Position numbers and translations under genes: made by a program. A DNA stretch of 64,000 nt from the NCBI GenBank assembly GCA_009760855.2, contig WPIO01000004.1:10287501-10351500 (forward strand), given 5' to 3'. Below, piece after piece: positions 1-10,150 of the stretch; positions within the stretch are counted from its first letter, which is position 1; each line of letters opens with the position of its first letter. The notes under the pieces were generated by a model, which saw nothing but the letters and a program-made list of their open reading frames with translations, had not been told where the DNA came from and did no database searches. Source of the DNA: Cristatella mucedo. Its lineage: Eukaryota; Bryozoa; Phylactolaemata; Cristatellidae.

Positions 1-168
1 TTGCATGCTGACGCTGTGCATGTCATCCCTAACCATGTCATGCTTATTGTCATTGAGCATGTTACCAACAAGCATTCGATCGTGCTTCCTTTGCAGCAAA
101 TGTAAAGTGCCTAGAAAGAGATTGAGTCTCTGAGGGGGCTATATAAAATGTATTACTATAATTAGTAT
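1..168 (+). mobile_element. L2/CR1-like LINE 3' end (family A)
   Basis: It contains the family 3' end: alternating GCATGCTGAC/CTAACCATG blocks, TTTGCAGCAAATGTAAAGTG, CCTAGAAAGAGATTGAGT and a terminal ATTACTA-rich tail. It is cut by the window start. Confidence 0.8.
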
Positions 169-650
169 TACCTAAAAGTGAGTGACAGAATCTTGGAGTC
201 GATAAGCTGCTTGATTGGGAGCCAGTGCTGGTCGCCGAGAAATGGTGTGATATGGCAACTGCTACGCTCACGACAGACAAGCCTAGCTGCAGAGTTTTGC
301 ACCAACTGTAAGCGCCTGAGTCCACAGGCAGAGCCGTAATGGCTCACTAGGTAAGGCAGTTGCTTTTTACGACCTCGGCCCCGAGGTCGTGGGTTCGTAT
401 CCTGTGGTGGGCGATCCTTTATCGCCACTGCAAGCGGTGGTGATAGCCGGCAAGGCTCTTCTGTCGCTATACAAAAAGAGGCTGTTAAATCAGCTAGTAT
501 TTTTTTTTAGACCAGCAAGCAGTGAATTACAGAAGTCTATATAGATTGTCGCAAATGCAGGGTCCAATTTAGATGTGGTGTCCCTGTTTAAACAAGCCCA
601 AATGTTAGCAATGCCTTGTAGCTGAAAGTAGACAGACTTAATTGACCGGA
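169..650 (-). mobile_element. LINE family A fragment, RT C-terminus, split by a SINE
   Basis: The minus strand encodes LRRLQLVQNSAARLVCRERS, then HITPFLGDQHWLPIKQLIDS, the typical C-terminal end of L2/CR1/jockey-clade reverse transcriptases. The SINE at 331-508 interrupts it; the LINE resumes at GACCAGCAAGCAGTGAATTA. Frames are broken. Confidence 0.8.
331..508 (+). mobile_element. tRNA-derived SINE, family 1
   Basis: It has an A-box-like GGCTCACTAGG, a long hairpin centred on GACCTCGGCCCCGAGGTC, a B-box-like GGGTTCGTATCC, a body ending AAAAAGAGGCTGTTAAATC and a T-rich tail. It is inserted in a LINE. Confidence 0.85.
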
Positions 651-1170
651 AGTCGTGCAGTGACTACCTTCGGTAAGCGATAGGCATGCATACATAGAAT
701 CTTCGCAGCTCGCTGCATAAAGTCTAAGCTTGGAAGTCAGTGGGTCGTGCTTGCCAGCAAGGTCAGCGGATACTCAGGTCCGCCTTCCAATTCAAAGTTG
801 AAGCTTTCCGCGATTTTGTACGTGTTCAGCCTAGTTCGGTTATATTCGGCAGCGAGGGCCCTTTTCCCGCATCTCACTGCAGACATCGTCTCAGAAATAA
901 AAAGCGTGTTTGTCTTTCATTCAAGCACAGTATGTGAGGTATCGGTGACAGCGAAAAATTTTCAGCAGAGCTGTAAGTACCATACACCCACTGGCGGACT
1001 GTGTCGAAACGGTCAGTGAATAATTAAGTTACTGTGAATCGGGACAAGATATCCGATCCGATTTCTTTCACGACTCAGCCGATTCAGCAGTCGTAGGATG
1101 ATCGTAGCCGCACGCAGTTGGTTGACTTGCATGTGCACGAAGATAAAAATATGTATATACATGTGTATGC
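651..1170. other. No feature recognised
   Basis: Unique-looking sequence with only short spurious ORFs; no repeat or exon signal is seen. Confidence 0.5.
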
Positions 1171-1325
1171 AATTCATTTGTTCAGCGCCCTAAGAGAACT
1201 TAATCTCTATTCGGACGTTTCGAATATGCCACGGGGCTCGAGCCCACGACCTCGGCCATCAAATACATTCATCTTTACTTTGGTTCGAGGCGAGCGCCTT
1301 AACCACTCAAACAAACCAGCGAGGT
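1171..1325 (-). mobile_element. tRNA-derived SINE, family 2 (with LINE-like tail)
   Basis: Reading the minus strand: a tRNA-like head (TGGTTAAGG-type A box, GTCGTGGGCTCGAGCCC B box), then a tail equivalent to the LINE family A 3' end (AGAGATTAAGTTCTC). The same family recurs at 39,035 and 48,560. Confidence 0.7.
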
Positions 1326-1649
1326 ATTGCATTCACCAAGTTGCAAATCACTTGAATTATCGCAGAAGAAGCAGCATAGTAGCTCAACGGCTTGTCCAGT
1401 ATCAGAACAGCGGCAATGTATCCCGTCAGCAGCCGGTTGGTGTTTCGGTGCGTGGATCTATAATTTATTTTAAGAGGCATTTTAAAATGTCTTAAAATAC
1501 TTCCATATTTACAGGGCATTTTAATGTCGTTTTTAAATTTTTTTTAATAAAATTACTGCTGCATGCAGTCGAAACTGTCGACTCGTGCGGTTCGGCCATT
1601 TTGTCTGCGGATTTTTGTGCAGTGCGACAGTAGAGGTCATTGAATTGTC

Positions 1650-1905
1650 AAGTGATTGAAAGCAGTTTGGCGATCGCGTCTAAGCACTGGCGCTCAAGCC
1701 GTCCTCTTGACGCCCAGGAGAAACTGCAGCAACAAGAACAGGAGGAAGCGAAGGACGAGGAGGAAGCGAAGGGACGAGGAGGAAGAAAATGACGGCGATG
1801 CTGACATCCAGGATCAATTCCACCTCGCTGATGAGCCGGAGAACCTTCTGGATCAATATTTAAGGTGGGCGAGTAGTTGGAAGGGATTGTCTTGGAATGA
1901 GGAAA
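1650..1905 (+). pseudogene. Possible frameshifted coding fragment, acidic
   Basis: One frame reads LDAQEKLQQQEQEEAKDEEE, then hits a stop. A second frame takes over as DEEEENDGDADIQDQFHLAD and EPENLLDQYL. This looks like an acidic coding stretch broken by a frameshift, perhaps from a transposase or a retrocopy. I do not recognise the family. Confidence 0.25.
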
Positions 1906-2059
1906 CATCTCACTTGAGTAAAAGAAAATATTTTAAATATTTTAAACTGCCGGCAGTGGCCCCGAAAAACGAAACACTAGTAGTAGGGGGTCGGAGGGAA
2001 GCTAAAAAGGGCGTTCCTCCTCATGTATGTATGCATGTATGCATCTCAGTCTGTAATTC

Positions 2060-2585
2060 CACAAAGTCATAAAGACCATGTGGGTGTTACGCTGGAGACT
2101 TTTGTATAGCGCACTCACAGCCTAAGCGGCTTTCGGTACGCATTCCGTAGCCAACAGACTTCGTCTCGCGAAACAAAGAGAAAGTGGGAAGCATAGCAGA
2201 GTCAGGAGAGCAGTTGAGGTAGCAAGTAGCATGGAAGTAGCTGCTCAGGACCGCTGAAAAGAATGAGCCACAGTCGGCAGCAGGAGAGCAGTTGTCGTTT
2301 CGTAAGAATTGTGGAAGCGAGTTCCACAGTCTAGGACCTGCAGAGCTAAAGCTTCTGTCGCCAACGGTCTGTAAGCGGAGGAATGGAACAGCCAAATTTA
2401 TTGTCCACACAGGTGCCCATTTCAGGGGAGTCGGTGGGTTTGGGCTTGGATGGCGCTAACAGATCTCTCGATGGAATCCCTAGTACGTTTACTTTGGAGC
2501 AGCAGCCCTATAGGCCACTAAAGAGATTTACATTAAGGGGTGCAGACCGTAGGGAGACGCCTGAGAGGATCTTTTAGCATTCAGC
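2060..2585 (-). mobile_element. LINE family B fragment, RT C-terminus and 3' end
   Basis: The minus strand encodes LQTVGDRSFSSAGPRLWNSL, PQFLRNDNCSPAAD and a further 60 residues, the standard C-terminal module of CR1/L2-clade reverse transcriptase. Similar copies lie at 14,880-15,500, 28,195-28,495, 38,275-38,575 and 44,100-44,260. Confidence 0.8.
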
Positions 2586-2587
2586 AG

Positions 2588-2890
2588 AGTCCGCCTGTCC
2601 TTACAGCTCTAGCCCGGTGTAAGAGGCTGGAGTATACACCCCCAGAGTATATACCTGGAATAAAACGGCCTATGCCACTTTACACCCCGGAGGTATATTA
2701 TGGCCAAGGGCCTTTTTATACCCCTCTAGGCCAATGTATACCCCGTCATATCGATAGTTTTGAGCGATACTCACACAAATTTTTATGCGACGGCTCACAA
2801 GTTCGCTGTCACGAACCGCATTGGCTACTGTAAGTGCACTGAAAGCCCCCATGCTCTGCGTAGGCTGTAGAAAACTCTCCAGCATAGCGA
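2588..2890 (+). repeat. Repeat family D with GGCCTA/GTATA internal minisatellite, copy 1
   Basis: It contains spaced GTATACMCC and GGCC(T/A)A words in units of about 20-35 bp, then TCGATAGTTTTGAGCGATA and a 3' segment ending GTAGAAAACTCTCC. Related copies lie at 6,180-6,312 (minisatellite part) and 7,200-7,605 (inverted). Confidence 0.65.
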
Positions 2891-2901
2891 TGCGCCTCGC
2901 C

Positions 2902-3535
2902 ATTAATAATAACAATAACAATAATGCACTAGATAAAGGCCCTCAGAGAACTCAATCTCTTTCTAGGCGCTTTACATTTGCTGCAAAGGGAAACGCGACT
3001 GAATGCTGAGTAATATCATGCTTGATAAACAACATGAATAACATAGTTAGGGGTGACATGCACAGGGTCAGCATGTACGTACGGTTAAAAAAATCCCAGC
3101 TGCTAAAACAGCCTCTTTTTGTATAGCGACAGAAGAGCCTTGACGGCTATCACCACCGCTTGCAGTGGCGATAAAGGATCGCCTACCACAGGAATCGAAC
3201 CCACGACCTCGGGACCGAGGTCATGAAAGCAACCACTTTACCTAGTGTGCCATCACGGCTCGTTAGTGGCAGCATGCACAGTGTCAGCACGCATAAGCAC
3301 ATGAAGGACGAATCACATGGACCCACTAAATGCTGTCCTAAATAGGTGCGTTTTAAAGTTCTTTTTAAATGTGGTCAAGTCAGGGGATGTTCTGACGCAA
3401 TTCGGGAGTGAGTTCCATGCTTTGGAAGCATACGAACTAAACGCACGGATTGGTAAACTGATGGATTCCGAAAAGCGGGTGGTACGATGCTTGGCCTGGT
3501 GCGGGAATAGATCTGAGATATGCCGTGACATTGTG
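2902..3535 (-). mobile_element. LINE family A copy, interrupted by a SINE
   Basis: In minus orientation, the ATT-type tail lies at 2,902-2,932, then the conserved GCGCTTTACATTTGCTGCAA 3' block. Beyond the SINE at 3,088-3,261 comes RT C-terminal coding (ASKAWNSLPNCVRTSPDLTT). The flank GTTA is repeated on both sides of the SINE. Confidence 0.85.
3088..3261 (-). mobile_element. tRNA-derived SINE, family 1
   Basis: Full-length minus copy with the B-box complement GGAATCGAACCC, the hairpin ACCTCGGGACCGAGGT and head GCCATCACGGCTC. It sits inside the LINE 3' UTR. Confidence 0.88.
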
Positions 3536-3860
3536 ACTCTGCGCCGCTACAGGCGGCGAAACATGTACATACTTCGTAATTCTGAGCGAACCTCGATTTA
3601 ATAAGGAATCTTGAAAACCCAGGATTCACCTTCCGGTTACAAGGGCGGCCGCCTGCGTCGCCCTGCTGGTGCGGCACTGTTGCCGTTCGGCTTTAACTGC
3701 ACACAATCGCAAGCTGTTTCTGAATTTGTCTTTTCTTTTACTTTAGCTCGCACTCTTCGGCCTAATTCGAGATGTAAGTGTCCCCTATTTCAAATTGAAA
3801 ACCGTCAGCGGCGGATCCTTCTGCTCAGTAGCGCCAAGGCTGCTGGAACTCGCCGCTTCC
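3522..3860 (+). mobile_element. LINE family C fragment
   Basis: It matches, inverted, 6,850-7,210, sharing TTTAATAAGGAATCTTGAAA and GGCGAAACATGTACAT. It ends in a degraded RT C-terminal motif, KTVSGGSFCSVAPRLLELA, comparable to the usual KTFGDRSFxxAAPRLWNSL. Frames are broken. Confidence 0.6.
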
Positions 3861-4371
3861 GAGCTCCCTCGCTTCGTGCACGCGCCCGAGCCTGCTGACG
3901 ATGCCGCTCGGGGCGCTGCTAACAAAATGGCGGCACGTTCACGCTTTTTGACGGCAGCAGGCGTAGAGCATAGGCTGGCAGGAGAAAGGGCAAAGACTAT
4001 AGGCTGGCCTAAGGAGCACGTAAGTGAGGACGGCCTCTGGCCGTCTGCTGCTATGCTCTCAGTATCAATCGTTGACACGATTGCTGTATCGCAGAGCCTG
4101 CTCGCGCCGACGCATTTCTACTTGCCTCAATTTCATCTTGACGTGAACAAGGGAGCGCCACTTGTCTGCAAAGCTAGACGATCGTGCCATAGCGCATCCC
4201 TTCTTGAAAGCTTGACTATTTGAAAAGCGGAACCAAACATTCGGACACTTGTATTCAATGCCCGCAACATCTAAGCGCCCTCCATCTGAGCGAATTATTG
4301 ACTTTGTACCTGCTCGTGTGTTGAGATCGTCTGACTCTCCTACCCTGGCTGACCCACTTTTGAACTGAAGA
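3861..4371. other. No feature recognised
   Basis: Mixed-composition DNA without a convincing exon or repeat match. Confidence 0.45.
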
Positions 4372-4379
4372 CTGTAGGA

Positions 4380-4566
4380 CAGTGGTTCTCAACCTTTCTA
4401 ATGCCACGATCCTTTAATACAGTTCCTCGTGTTGTGGCGACCCCCAACCATAAAATTATTGTGTGCAAAATGTGGATATGCATGCTTTCCGATGGTCTTA
4501 GGCGACCCATACGAAAGGGTCGTTCGAACCCCAAAGGGGTCGCGACCCACAGGCTGAGAACCGCTG
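4380..4566 (+). mobile_element. hAT-Charlie MITE, SPIN/URR1-like, copy 1
   Basis: It is bounded by inverted termini CAGTGGTTCTCAACC and GGCTGAGAACCGCTG, with internal blocks TTTCCGATGGTCTTAGGCGA and CCAAAGGGGTCGCGACCC. These are as I remember them from SPIN (SPACE INVADERS) and rodent URR1 hAT elements. The flanks CTGTAGGA (4,372-4,379) and CTGTAGGC (4,567-4,574) form a 7/8 target-site duplication of hAT length. It has no coding capacity. Confidence 0.88.
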
Positions 4567-4574
4567 CTGTAGGC

Positions 4575-5084
4575 GATAGTCCTTCTTAGTCCTTCTTAGT
4601 TAGATAGTCCTTGCTCAATAGGGCCTAGAGTGAGAAATTTCCTTCAACACTCTCTTCGCGAAGTTGCTCTGGTCTTTAACCTTCTGCCACTACTTTCTGG
4701 CACCGTTTCTGCACTGCTTCGCTCGTTTCTCTTTTTCTTCCACCCATTTCGGTGGCTTCTCTCTCTCTCTCTCTCCTGACTCGCTCTCACTTCCAGCTAC
4801 TTCCGCTGCGGGTAAGCGTATCCGAAAAAGTGCCGCCCTCGAGGCTCTGCTCTCGCAAAACAAGCTCTCCACAGAGAGCTGATCGCCGTATTTATGACCC
4901 TGTGAAGCCACTGTGCAGATACAAAAAAAGTATTAATTACGAGTACTAGTATCAGCCGGAGTGTCTTCGTCCTACTAGTATGTTTGGCGGTAAGTCGGCC
5001 ACGGTTTGATCAACTTTGCAGCTAAGTGAGTGGCGAGCTGCGACATCACTATGGACAGCAGCAAAACCTACATGCAGGTCGTCC
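4575..5084. other. No gene recognised; pyrimidine-rich patch
   Basis: A short duplicated TCCTTCTTAG and a CT-rich patch near 4,757-4,785 are all that stand out. Confidence 0.45.
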
Positions 5085-5740
5085 GTAATAATAATAACAA
5101 TATTGCTTTTGATAAAGCACCTCCAGAGAACTCAATCTCTTTCTAGGCCAGTGGTTCTCAACTTTCCAAATGCCGCGGCCCTTTTATTACAGCTCCTCAC
5201 GTCGTGGCGACCCCCAACCATACAATTATTGTGTTCGAAATGTTGAAATGCACGTTTTCCGGTGGTCTTAGGTGACCCCTGTGAAGGAGTCGTTCGACCC
5301 CCAAAGGAGTCGACCCACAGGTTGAGAACCGCTGTTCTAGGCGCTCCACATTTGCTGCACAGGAAGCGCGATTGAATGGTTAGTGGTAGCATGCTCAATA
5401 AACAACATGAATAACATGGTTAGGGGTGACATGCACAGGGTCAGCATGCAAGTATGGTTAGTGGCAGCATGCACAGTGTCAGCATGCATAAGCACTTAAA
5501 GGATGAATCACAAGGAACGACTAAAGGCTGTGATTAATAGATGCGCTTTTAGTTTCTTTTTAAATGTGATCAAGTCAGGGGATGTCGTGACGCAGGTCCG
5601 GAGTGAGCTCCAGGCTTTGGGAGCATATGAACTAAATGCACGGTCTCAAAAGGATTTGAGGTTTGTACGAGCTATAGGTAAACAATCAGAGTCCGAAAAA
5701 CGTGTGGTACGATGCTTAGCCTGGTCATGCTATTTCCTCG
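5085..5740 (-). mobile_element. LINE family A copy carrying the hAT MITE
   Basis: The AATAATAACAAT tail and the AGAGAACTCAATCTCTTTC block are followed by the MITE (5,149-5,334). The LINE then continues with CACATTTGCTGC, the GCATGC block and degraded RT C-terminal sequence. Confidence 0.87.
5149..5334 (+). mobile_element. hAT-Charlie MITE, SPIN/URR1-like, copy 2
   Basis: It is the same family as copy 1, starting CAGTGGTTCTCAACT and ending GGTTGAGAACCGCTG. It is flanked by a perfect 8-bp duplication, TTCTAGGC (5,141-5,148 and 5,335-5,342). It interrupts an L2-like LINE tail at the TTTCTAGGCGCT word found in the other copies, so the empty site can be read directly. Confidence 0.92.
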
Positions 5741-5815
5741 GTCATCAAAAACATTCAACTTGACCTCGGTTGTTTAGGGCGAGCGCCATAACCACTGGGC
5801 CAAACCAGTGCATAT
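5735..5815 (-). mobile_element. SINE family 2 fragment
   Basis: It contains CTCGGTCATCAA and GGGCGAGCGCCATAACCACT, as in the family 2 copy at 1,171-1,325. Confidence 0.5.
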
Positions 5816-6004
5816 ACATTGAAGCTTGCCGGATAAGTCGCTTTGTAATCGTACGGGATAAGTACCCCTTTCAAATATACAATTTTTAGATATTGGCACA
5901 AGTTCTTAGTCATATATCAGCGGAAACTTGTTGCGAATGCTCGATGTTTGGATAATTGCCACTGAAAAATCAATCGTAACTAAAAGGATTAGTTATAGCT
6001 AAAA

Positions 6005-6165
6005 GAAGGCGGTTGCTTTTCACGACTTCTGTCCCGAAGTCGTGGGTTCGGATCCTACGGTGGGCAATCCTTTATTGCCACTGCAAGTGGTGGTAAGAGC
6101 CGTAAAGGCTCTTCTGTCGCTATGCAAAAAGGCTGGTAAATTAGCTAGTATTATTAAATAAATCT
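6005..6165 (+). mobile_element. tRNA-derived SINE, family 1, 5'-truncated
   Basis: It starts at GGCGGTTGCTTTTCACGAC, then B box GTGGGTTCGGATCC, the body and TTAGCTAGTATTATT end. Confidence 0.8.
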
Positions 6166-6179
6166 CGCTCTGCGTAATC

Positions 6180-6312
6180 TTTCAGACGGGGTATATTCTG
6201 GCCTGGAAGGGTATAGTTTAGGCCTAGCCTAATTTACACCCCGGGTATAAAGTCGCCTAGGCCGTTTTAACCCTGTATATACTCTGGGTGGGGTACACTC
6301 TGGCTCATTACA
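6180..6312 (-). repeat. Repeat family D minisatellite, copy 2
   Basis: Repeated GGGTATA and GCCTAGGCC words occur with the same spacing as at 7,460-7,600. The unit series is short and flanked by a LINE tail. Confidence 0.6.
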
Positions 6313-6319
6313 CTGGTAG

Positions 6320-6790
6320 ATAAATAATAATAATAATAATAATAACAATAATAACACACTTGATAAAAGCCCCAGAGAACTCAATCTCTTTCTAGGCGCT
6401 TTAAATCTGCTGTAAAGGAAACGCGACCGAATGGTTAGTGGCAGCATGCTCAATAACCAGCAAGGATAACATGGTTAGGGGTGACATGCACAGGGTCAGC
6501 ATGCAAGTGTGGTTAGTGGCAGCATGCAAGTGTCAGCACGCATAACCACATAAAGACAAATCACAGGGACCCACCAAATGATGTAATAAATAGATGCACT
6601 TTTAGTTTCTTTTTGAATGTGGACAAGTCAGGAGATGCCGTGACGCAGGTCGAGAGTGAGTTCCAGGCTTTGGGAGCACACGAACTAAAGGCACGGCCTC
6701 CAAAGGATTTTTGGTTTGTATGAGATTTTAGGTTTGTATGTATGTATGGGTTAACAGTTAGATTCCGAAAATCGGCGAAACGTTACTTAC
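6320..6790 (-). mobile_element. LINE family A copy
   Basis: It has an AATAATAATAAT tail, the CAATCTCTTTCTAGGCGCTT block, GCATGC blocks and GTGGACAAGTCAGGAGATGC RT-end sequence. The coding end is degraded, with a GTATGTATGTATG stutter. Confidence 0.85.
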
Positions 6791-6849
6791 TGGCGGGGGA
6801 GTAAATCTGATAGCTCGGCTGAAGCCGAAGAATGAAAAAGGACGAATCA

Positions 6850-7210
6850 GAAGGCAAGGCTAGAGAATACCCGGGCCTGCAGAGTTCCAGAGCATTGGTT
6901 CTACTGAGCAATACGATCCATCGCCGAAGGTCTTCAATTTGAAATACGTGACGCTTAAAACTCGAATTAAGCCGACTGAAAATAATTAATACGAACTGAA
7001 GCAAAACAATTTGGAAATAACTTGCGGTTCGAGGATTAAAGCCGAAAGGCAAAACTCGCGAACCAGCAGGGCGACACAGAAAGCAGCCCTTTCAACTGGA
7101 AAGTGAATCCTGAGTTTTCAAGATTCCTTATTAAATCGAGGTCCGCTCAGAATAACGCAGCATGTACATGTTTCGCCGTCTGTAACAGCGCAGAGTCACA
7201 TTGGCAGGGC
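6850..7210 (-). mobile_element. LINE family C fragment, inverted copy
   Basis: It is the inverted partner of 3,522-3,860. The minus strand carries an LKTFGDGSYCSVEPMLWNS-like RT C-terminal remnant. Confidence 0.6.
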
Positions 7211-7605
7211 GAATTGCAACGCCGGAGAGTTTTCTACAGCATACACAGAGCCCGATGGTTTTCGGTGGGCATACGGTAGTCAACATTCCGCTTTAAGAAA
7301 CAGTTTGTAGAAAAGACGAGGCAAGTGGGAGATCGAAGTAATGAGGGCCTCAGAATAATAACGGGTGAGAGCAGAGAATGGGGTGCCAGGGTCGGTGCCG
7401 GAGCGGATTTTTAAGCCGTTTCGTAAAAATGCATGTGTGTATTGCTCAAAACTATTGATATGACGGGATATAATTTGGCCTAGAAGGGTATAAAGTAGCC
7501 TAGGCCACAATACAACCTCGGGGTTTGTAAAGTGGCCTAGGCCGTTTTAACCCGGGTATACTACGGCCTAGGGGTGTACTCTGGCCTGTTACAGCCCTCA
7601 GCAGC
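7200..7605 (-). repeat. Repeat family D with LINE B-like 3' end, copy 3
   Basis: The minus strand has GGCCTAGGCC and GTATACCC words, then CAATAGTTTTGAGCAATAC, AFLRNGLKIRSGTDPG coding similar to LINE family B, and GTAGAAAACTCTCC at the end. Confidence 0.65.
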
Positions 7606-7856
7606 AGGACGAAATGAGCGCCATCTTTATAATTAGCCCCAATCTTAGTGATACGCTTCTAGAAGACTCGTGCTAAGAGCTCGCAGCCAAAAAGTTCTGC
7701 CGTCGACCGACTGTTGGCTCATAAAGGTTAACTGAGAATACTTTCAGTATTACCAATGCAAAATACTTATTATTACCTTAATCGCACATAGCTAGAATAA
7801 GAAAAGTGCATATGCAAGGCAATTCGTATTCTATCGCATAATAAATACTGCGCTGA

Positions 7857-8014
7857 TTCAGCAGCCTCTTTTGCATAGCGACAGAAGAGTCTTTACGGCT
7901 ATCACTATCGCTTGCAGCGGCACTACAGGATCGCCTACCACAGGATTTGAACCCACGTCCTTGGGAGCGAAGTAGTGAAAAGCAACCACCTTAGCTGGTG
8001 TGCCATCACGCCTC
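7857..8014 (-). mobile_element. tRNA-derived SINE, family 1
   Basis: A diverged minus copy with AGCGACAGAAGAGTCTTTAC, a B-box complement GGATTTGAACCC and head GTGCCATCACGCC. The hairpin is decayed. Confidence 0.78.
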
Positions 8015-9589
8015 AGCGTAGACGTCTTAATAAGGAGAGGATTAGCAAATTAACACAAACCGAATAATGGGTACAGGCTTATTAATGGCCACTTGCCATA
8101 TCTTAGTAATAATCCTTCATTACAATCAAGCGAGGCACTAAAAACCGAGGCTACGGCTGGGCTTGCTTCCTTTGTCCAAAAAGTGAGGAGTAGTGTGGCA
8201 CCGAAGCTCATGCAAAACGATTGCAACCAAGAAAATTTCAGCGGAGGGGTCGGTCGAACATTTCTTGCAGGGTAGCTCACCAGCCGATCGTGACACGGGT
8301 GACTTGGCAACCGTCGATGCTTTAGTGGCGAGAGCCTGTGCGAAATCTGATGCAGTGCACCGGCGCTTCTGCTGCTTCAGTCTTTTTGCTGCAGTCGCCG
8401 CACAAGAGCCGGAGTAACCCCAGCGGCAGGGGTTCGATACCGCGATATCCCTGATTTGAATTCACCCACGGCAGTAGGACGGTCCACTTTTGTATGCTAG
8501 GATCACCATAAATGGGCCGTAGACTGTCTCATGGTGGCGCACGGACAGACAGTCGTAACAGTCTGCGACTGGCGAATAACTCAGCACTTGGTCTGATCTG
8601 TCGCCAGCAGAACGGATGCCGCAGCACACCACTTTTGTCTGAGCTTCAAAGCTCACTGTCTAGCATTATCTTCAAGCTCCTCTCGCAATCTCTCTTTCAC
8701 GGTCTCTGCCTTTGTCCGTGTCTCTGTCTGTCACTCTATCTTTCTCTCTCTGTCTGTCTCTCTGGCCTGCAGGTCGCTTTACTTGCAGGCACCAACCTTC
8801 GCTCCCCTGTGTGTTCTCACGCTCCAATCGGCTTCCAATCAATCGTCTTACCGTCTTAGTGCTCTGGCCTTCTGTTCGTATGCACCGAAAGTCTGGAGCC
8901 CGCTTCCGGCTTCTGTGGCCACCTGAGCTTATTTTGCGCTATTAAAGTCCGATTAAGGTGTATCTCTGCCCCACTCATCCCGCTTTCCTTGCGTCCAAGT
9001 GAACATATCTGTTTTCCTTTCGTGCTTGGCGTGCTCACCAGTGCATGATCAAATCCTTGTTAGTTACTAGGGGTCTTACTAACCGGAAGTCAGGAGTGTG
9101 ATTGTGCATGCTTGTCTAAGCATTGACCTTCTTACATTGGTTTCGCATCCGGACTTGCGAACCCACAGATTTACACCTAATTCCAATTCTTTTGTCAGCG
9201 ATTCTGACTGTATGGTGTAGACTAGTATTAAACAGCCTCTATAGTCATGTTGTACCTCGATCGTGAGGCAATTCGAGTCGTAGGTTCCGCCAGTCCGAAG
9301 CGCAGGATACGGAAGTGTGGGCGATACTTGGGGAGAAGCGACAGCGAGAGAGTCGTCGAGAAAAAAACCCCACCAACTGTGCCGAAGGTCAGAGCAAACT
9401 CGCCTCGCTGTGAATAAGGCCCGCAGTGAACGCTTCTACAACTGTAGGCGGATGGTCTCCGCTTAATGGCGTGTTACAATTGAATACGATCTCGCGTGAG
9501 GCCACCGTGGAAGAGAAAATGTGAAGTGGGCCGAACTCAATTCGGCCTCCTGCCAGGTCGCCGGCGACTGCTCGACGGCCATTAGCAAA
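8015..9589. other. No gene recognised; CT-rich patch
   Basis: A CTCTGTCTGT-rich patch lies at 8,690-8,765. No exon or repeat family is recognised in the rest. Confidence 0.45.
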
Positions 9590-10150
9590 CACGTCATACC
9601 TGAGAGGCGCCGGCCGACCGGCTCATCCGGGCACTTTCCTTTTCGAGTGTGGGCATGGCCGCTGCGCATTGCCTTGGCGCCTAGGCTTTGAATATTTCGA
9701 GCACGCATCGCATACGGTAAGCGCGTATGCGCGTATGCGCGCTGTTCGCCGTATGCTGCTCGCCGCGTGCAATAGGCCGCCGGAAAAGTACTCTCAGCGT
9801 CAGCAGCGGTTGCGATCCGCGCCCTTGGCCCGGCGCGCAGTCGACTCGCGCTCCCGCCGAACCGCCTCGCGCCAGCGCGTCGTTGCTCAGATGCTAGCTC
9901 GCTTCAACTCGTGTCCGAGAGCGCGCGTGACCGCGTCCTCGATGTCGCCATCGGGCAGTTTTCGCCAAGGCCGTTGTTGAGGCGGTACGACCGCTCGCCG
10001 ACCGCTTATCGCCGGCTGCCTCTCGGACGAACGGACCGAGCGCCGCAGCCGGCGTCCCCCTACCCCTCAGCCATACGTCTGCGCGCTGCGGACTGACGGA
10101 CGGAGATTGAGGCCGCGTTGGGAGCGCGCAGTAGTGCTGGCTGTTGGTCC
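9590..10150. promoter_or_regulatory. CpG-rich island, candidate distal promoter or noncoding first exon
   Basis: This stretch is visibly dense in CpG (many GCGC, CGCG, TCGC words) between CpG-poorer flanks and has no repeat similarity. It ends near CCACGTGAGG, which contains a donor-like GTGAGG. It could be a promoter and noncoding first exon for the adducin gene, whose first coding exon at 21,063 has an acceptor-like AG just before the Kozak ATG. No TATA box or other core element is clear. Confidence 0.35.

Noticed and set aside
331-508. tRNA gene based on the A and B boxes
   Set aside because: The boxes belong to a dispersed SINE with a LINE-like body and tail; no cloverleaf with a proper acceptor stem is seen.
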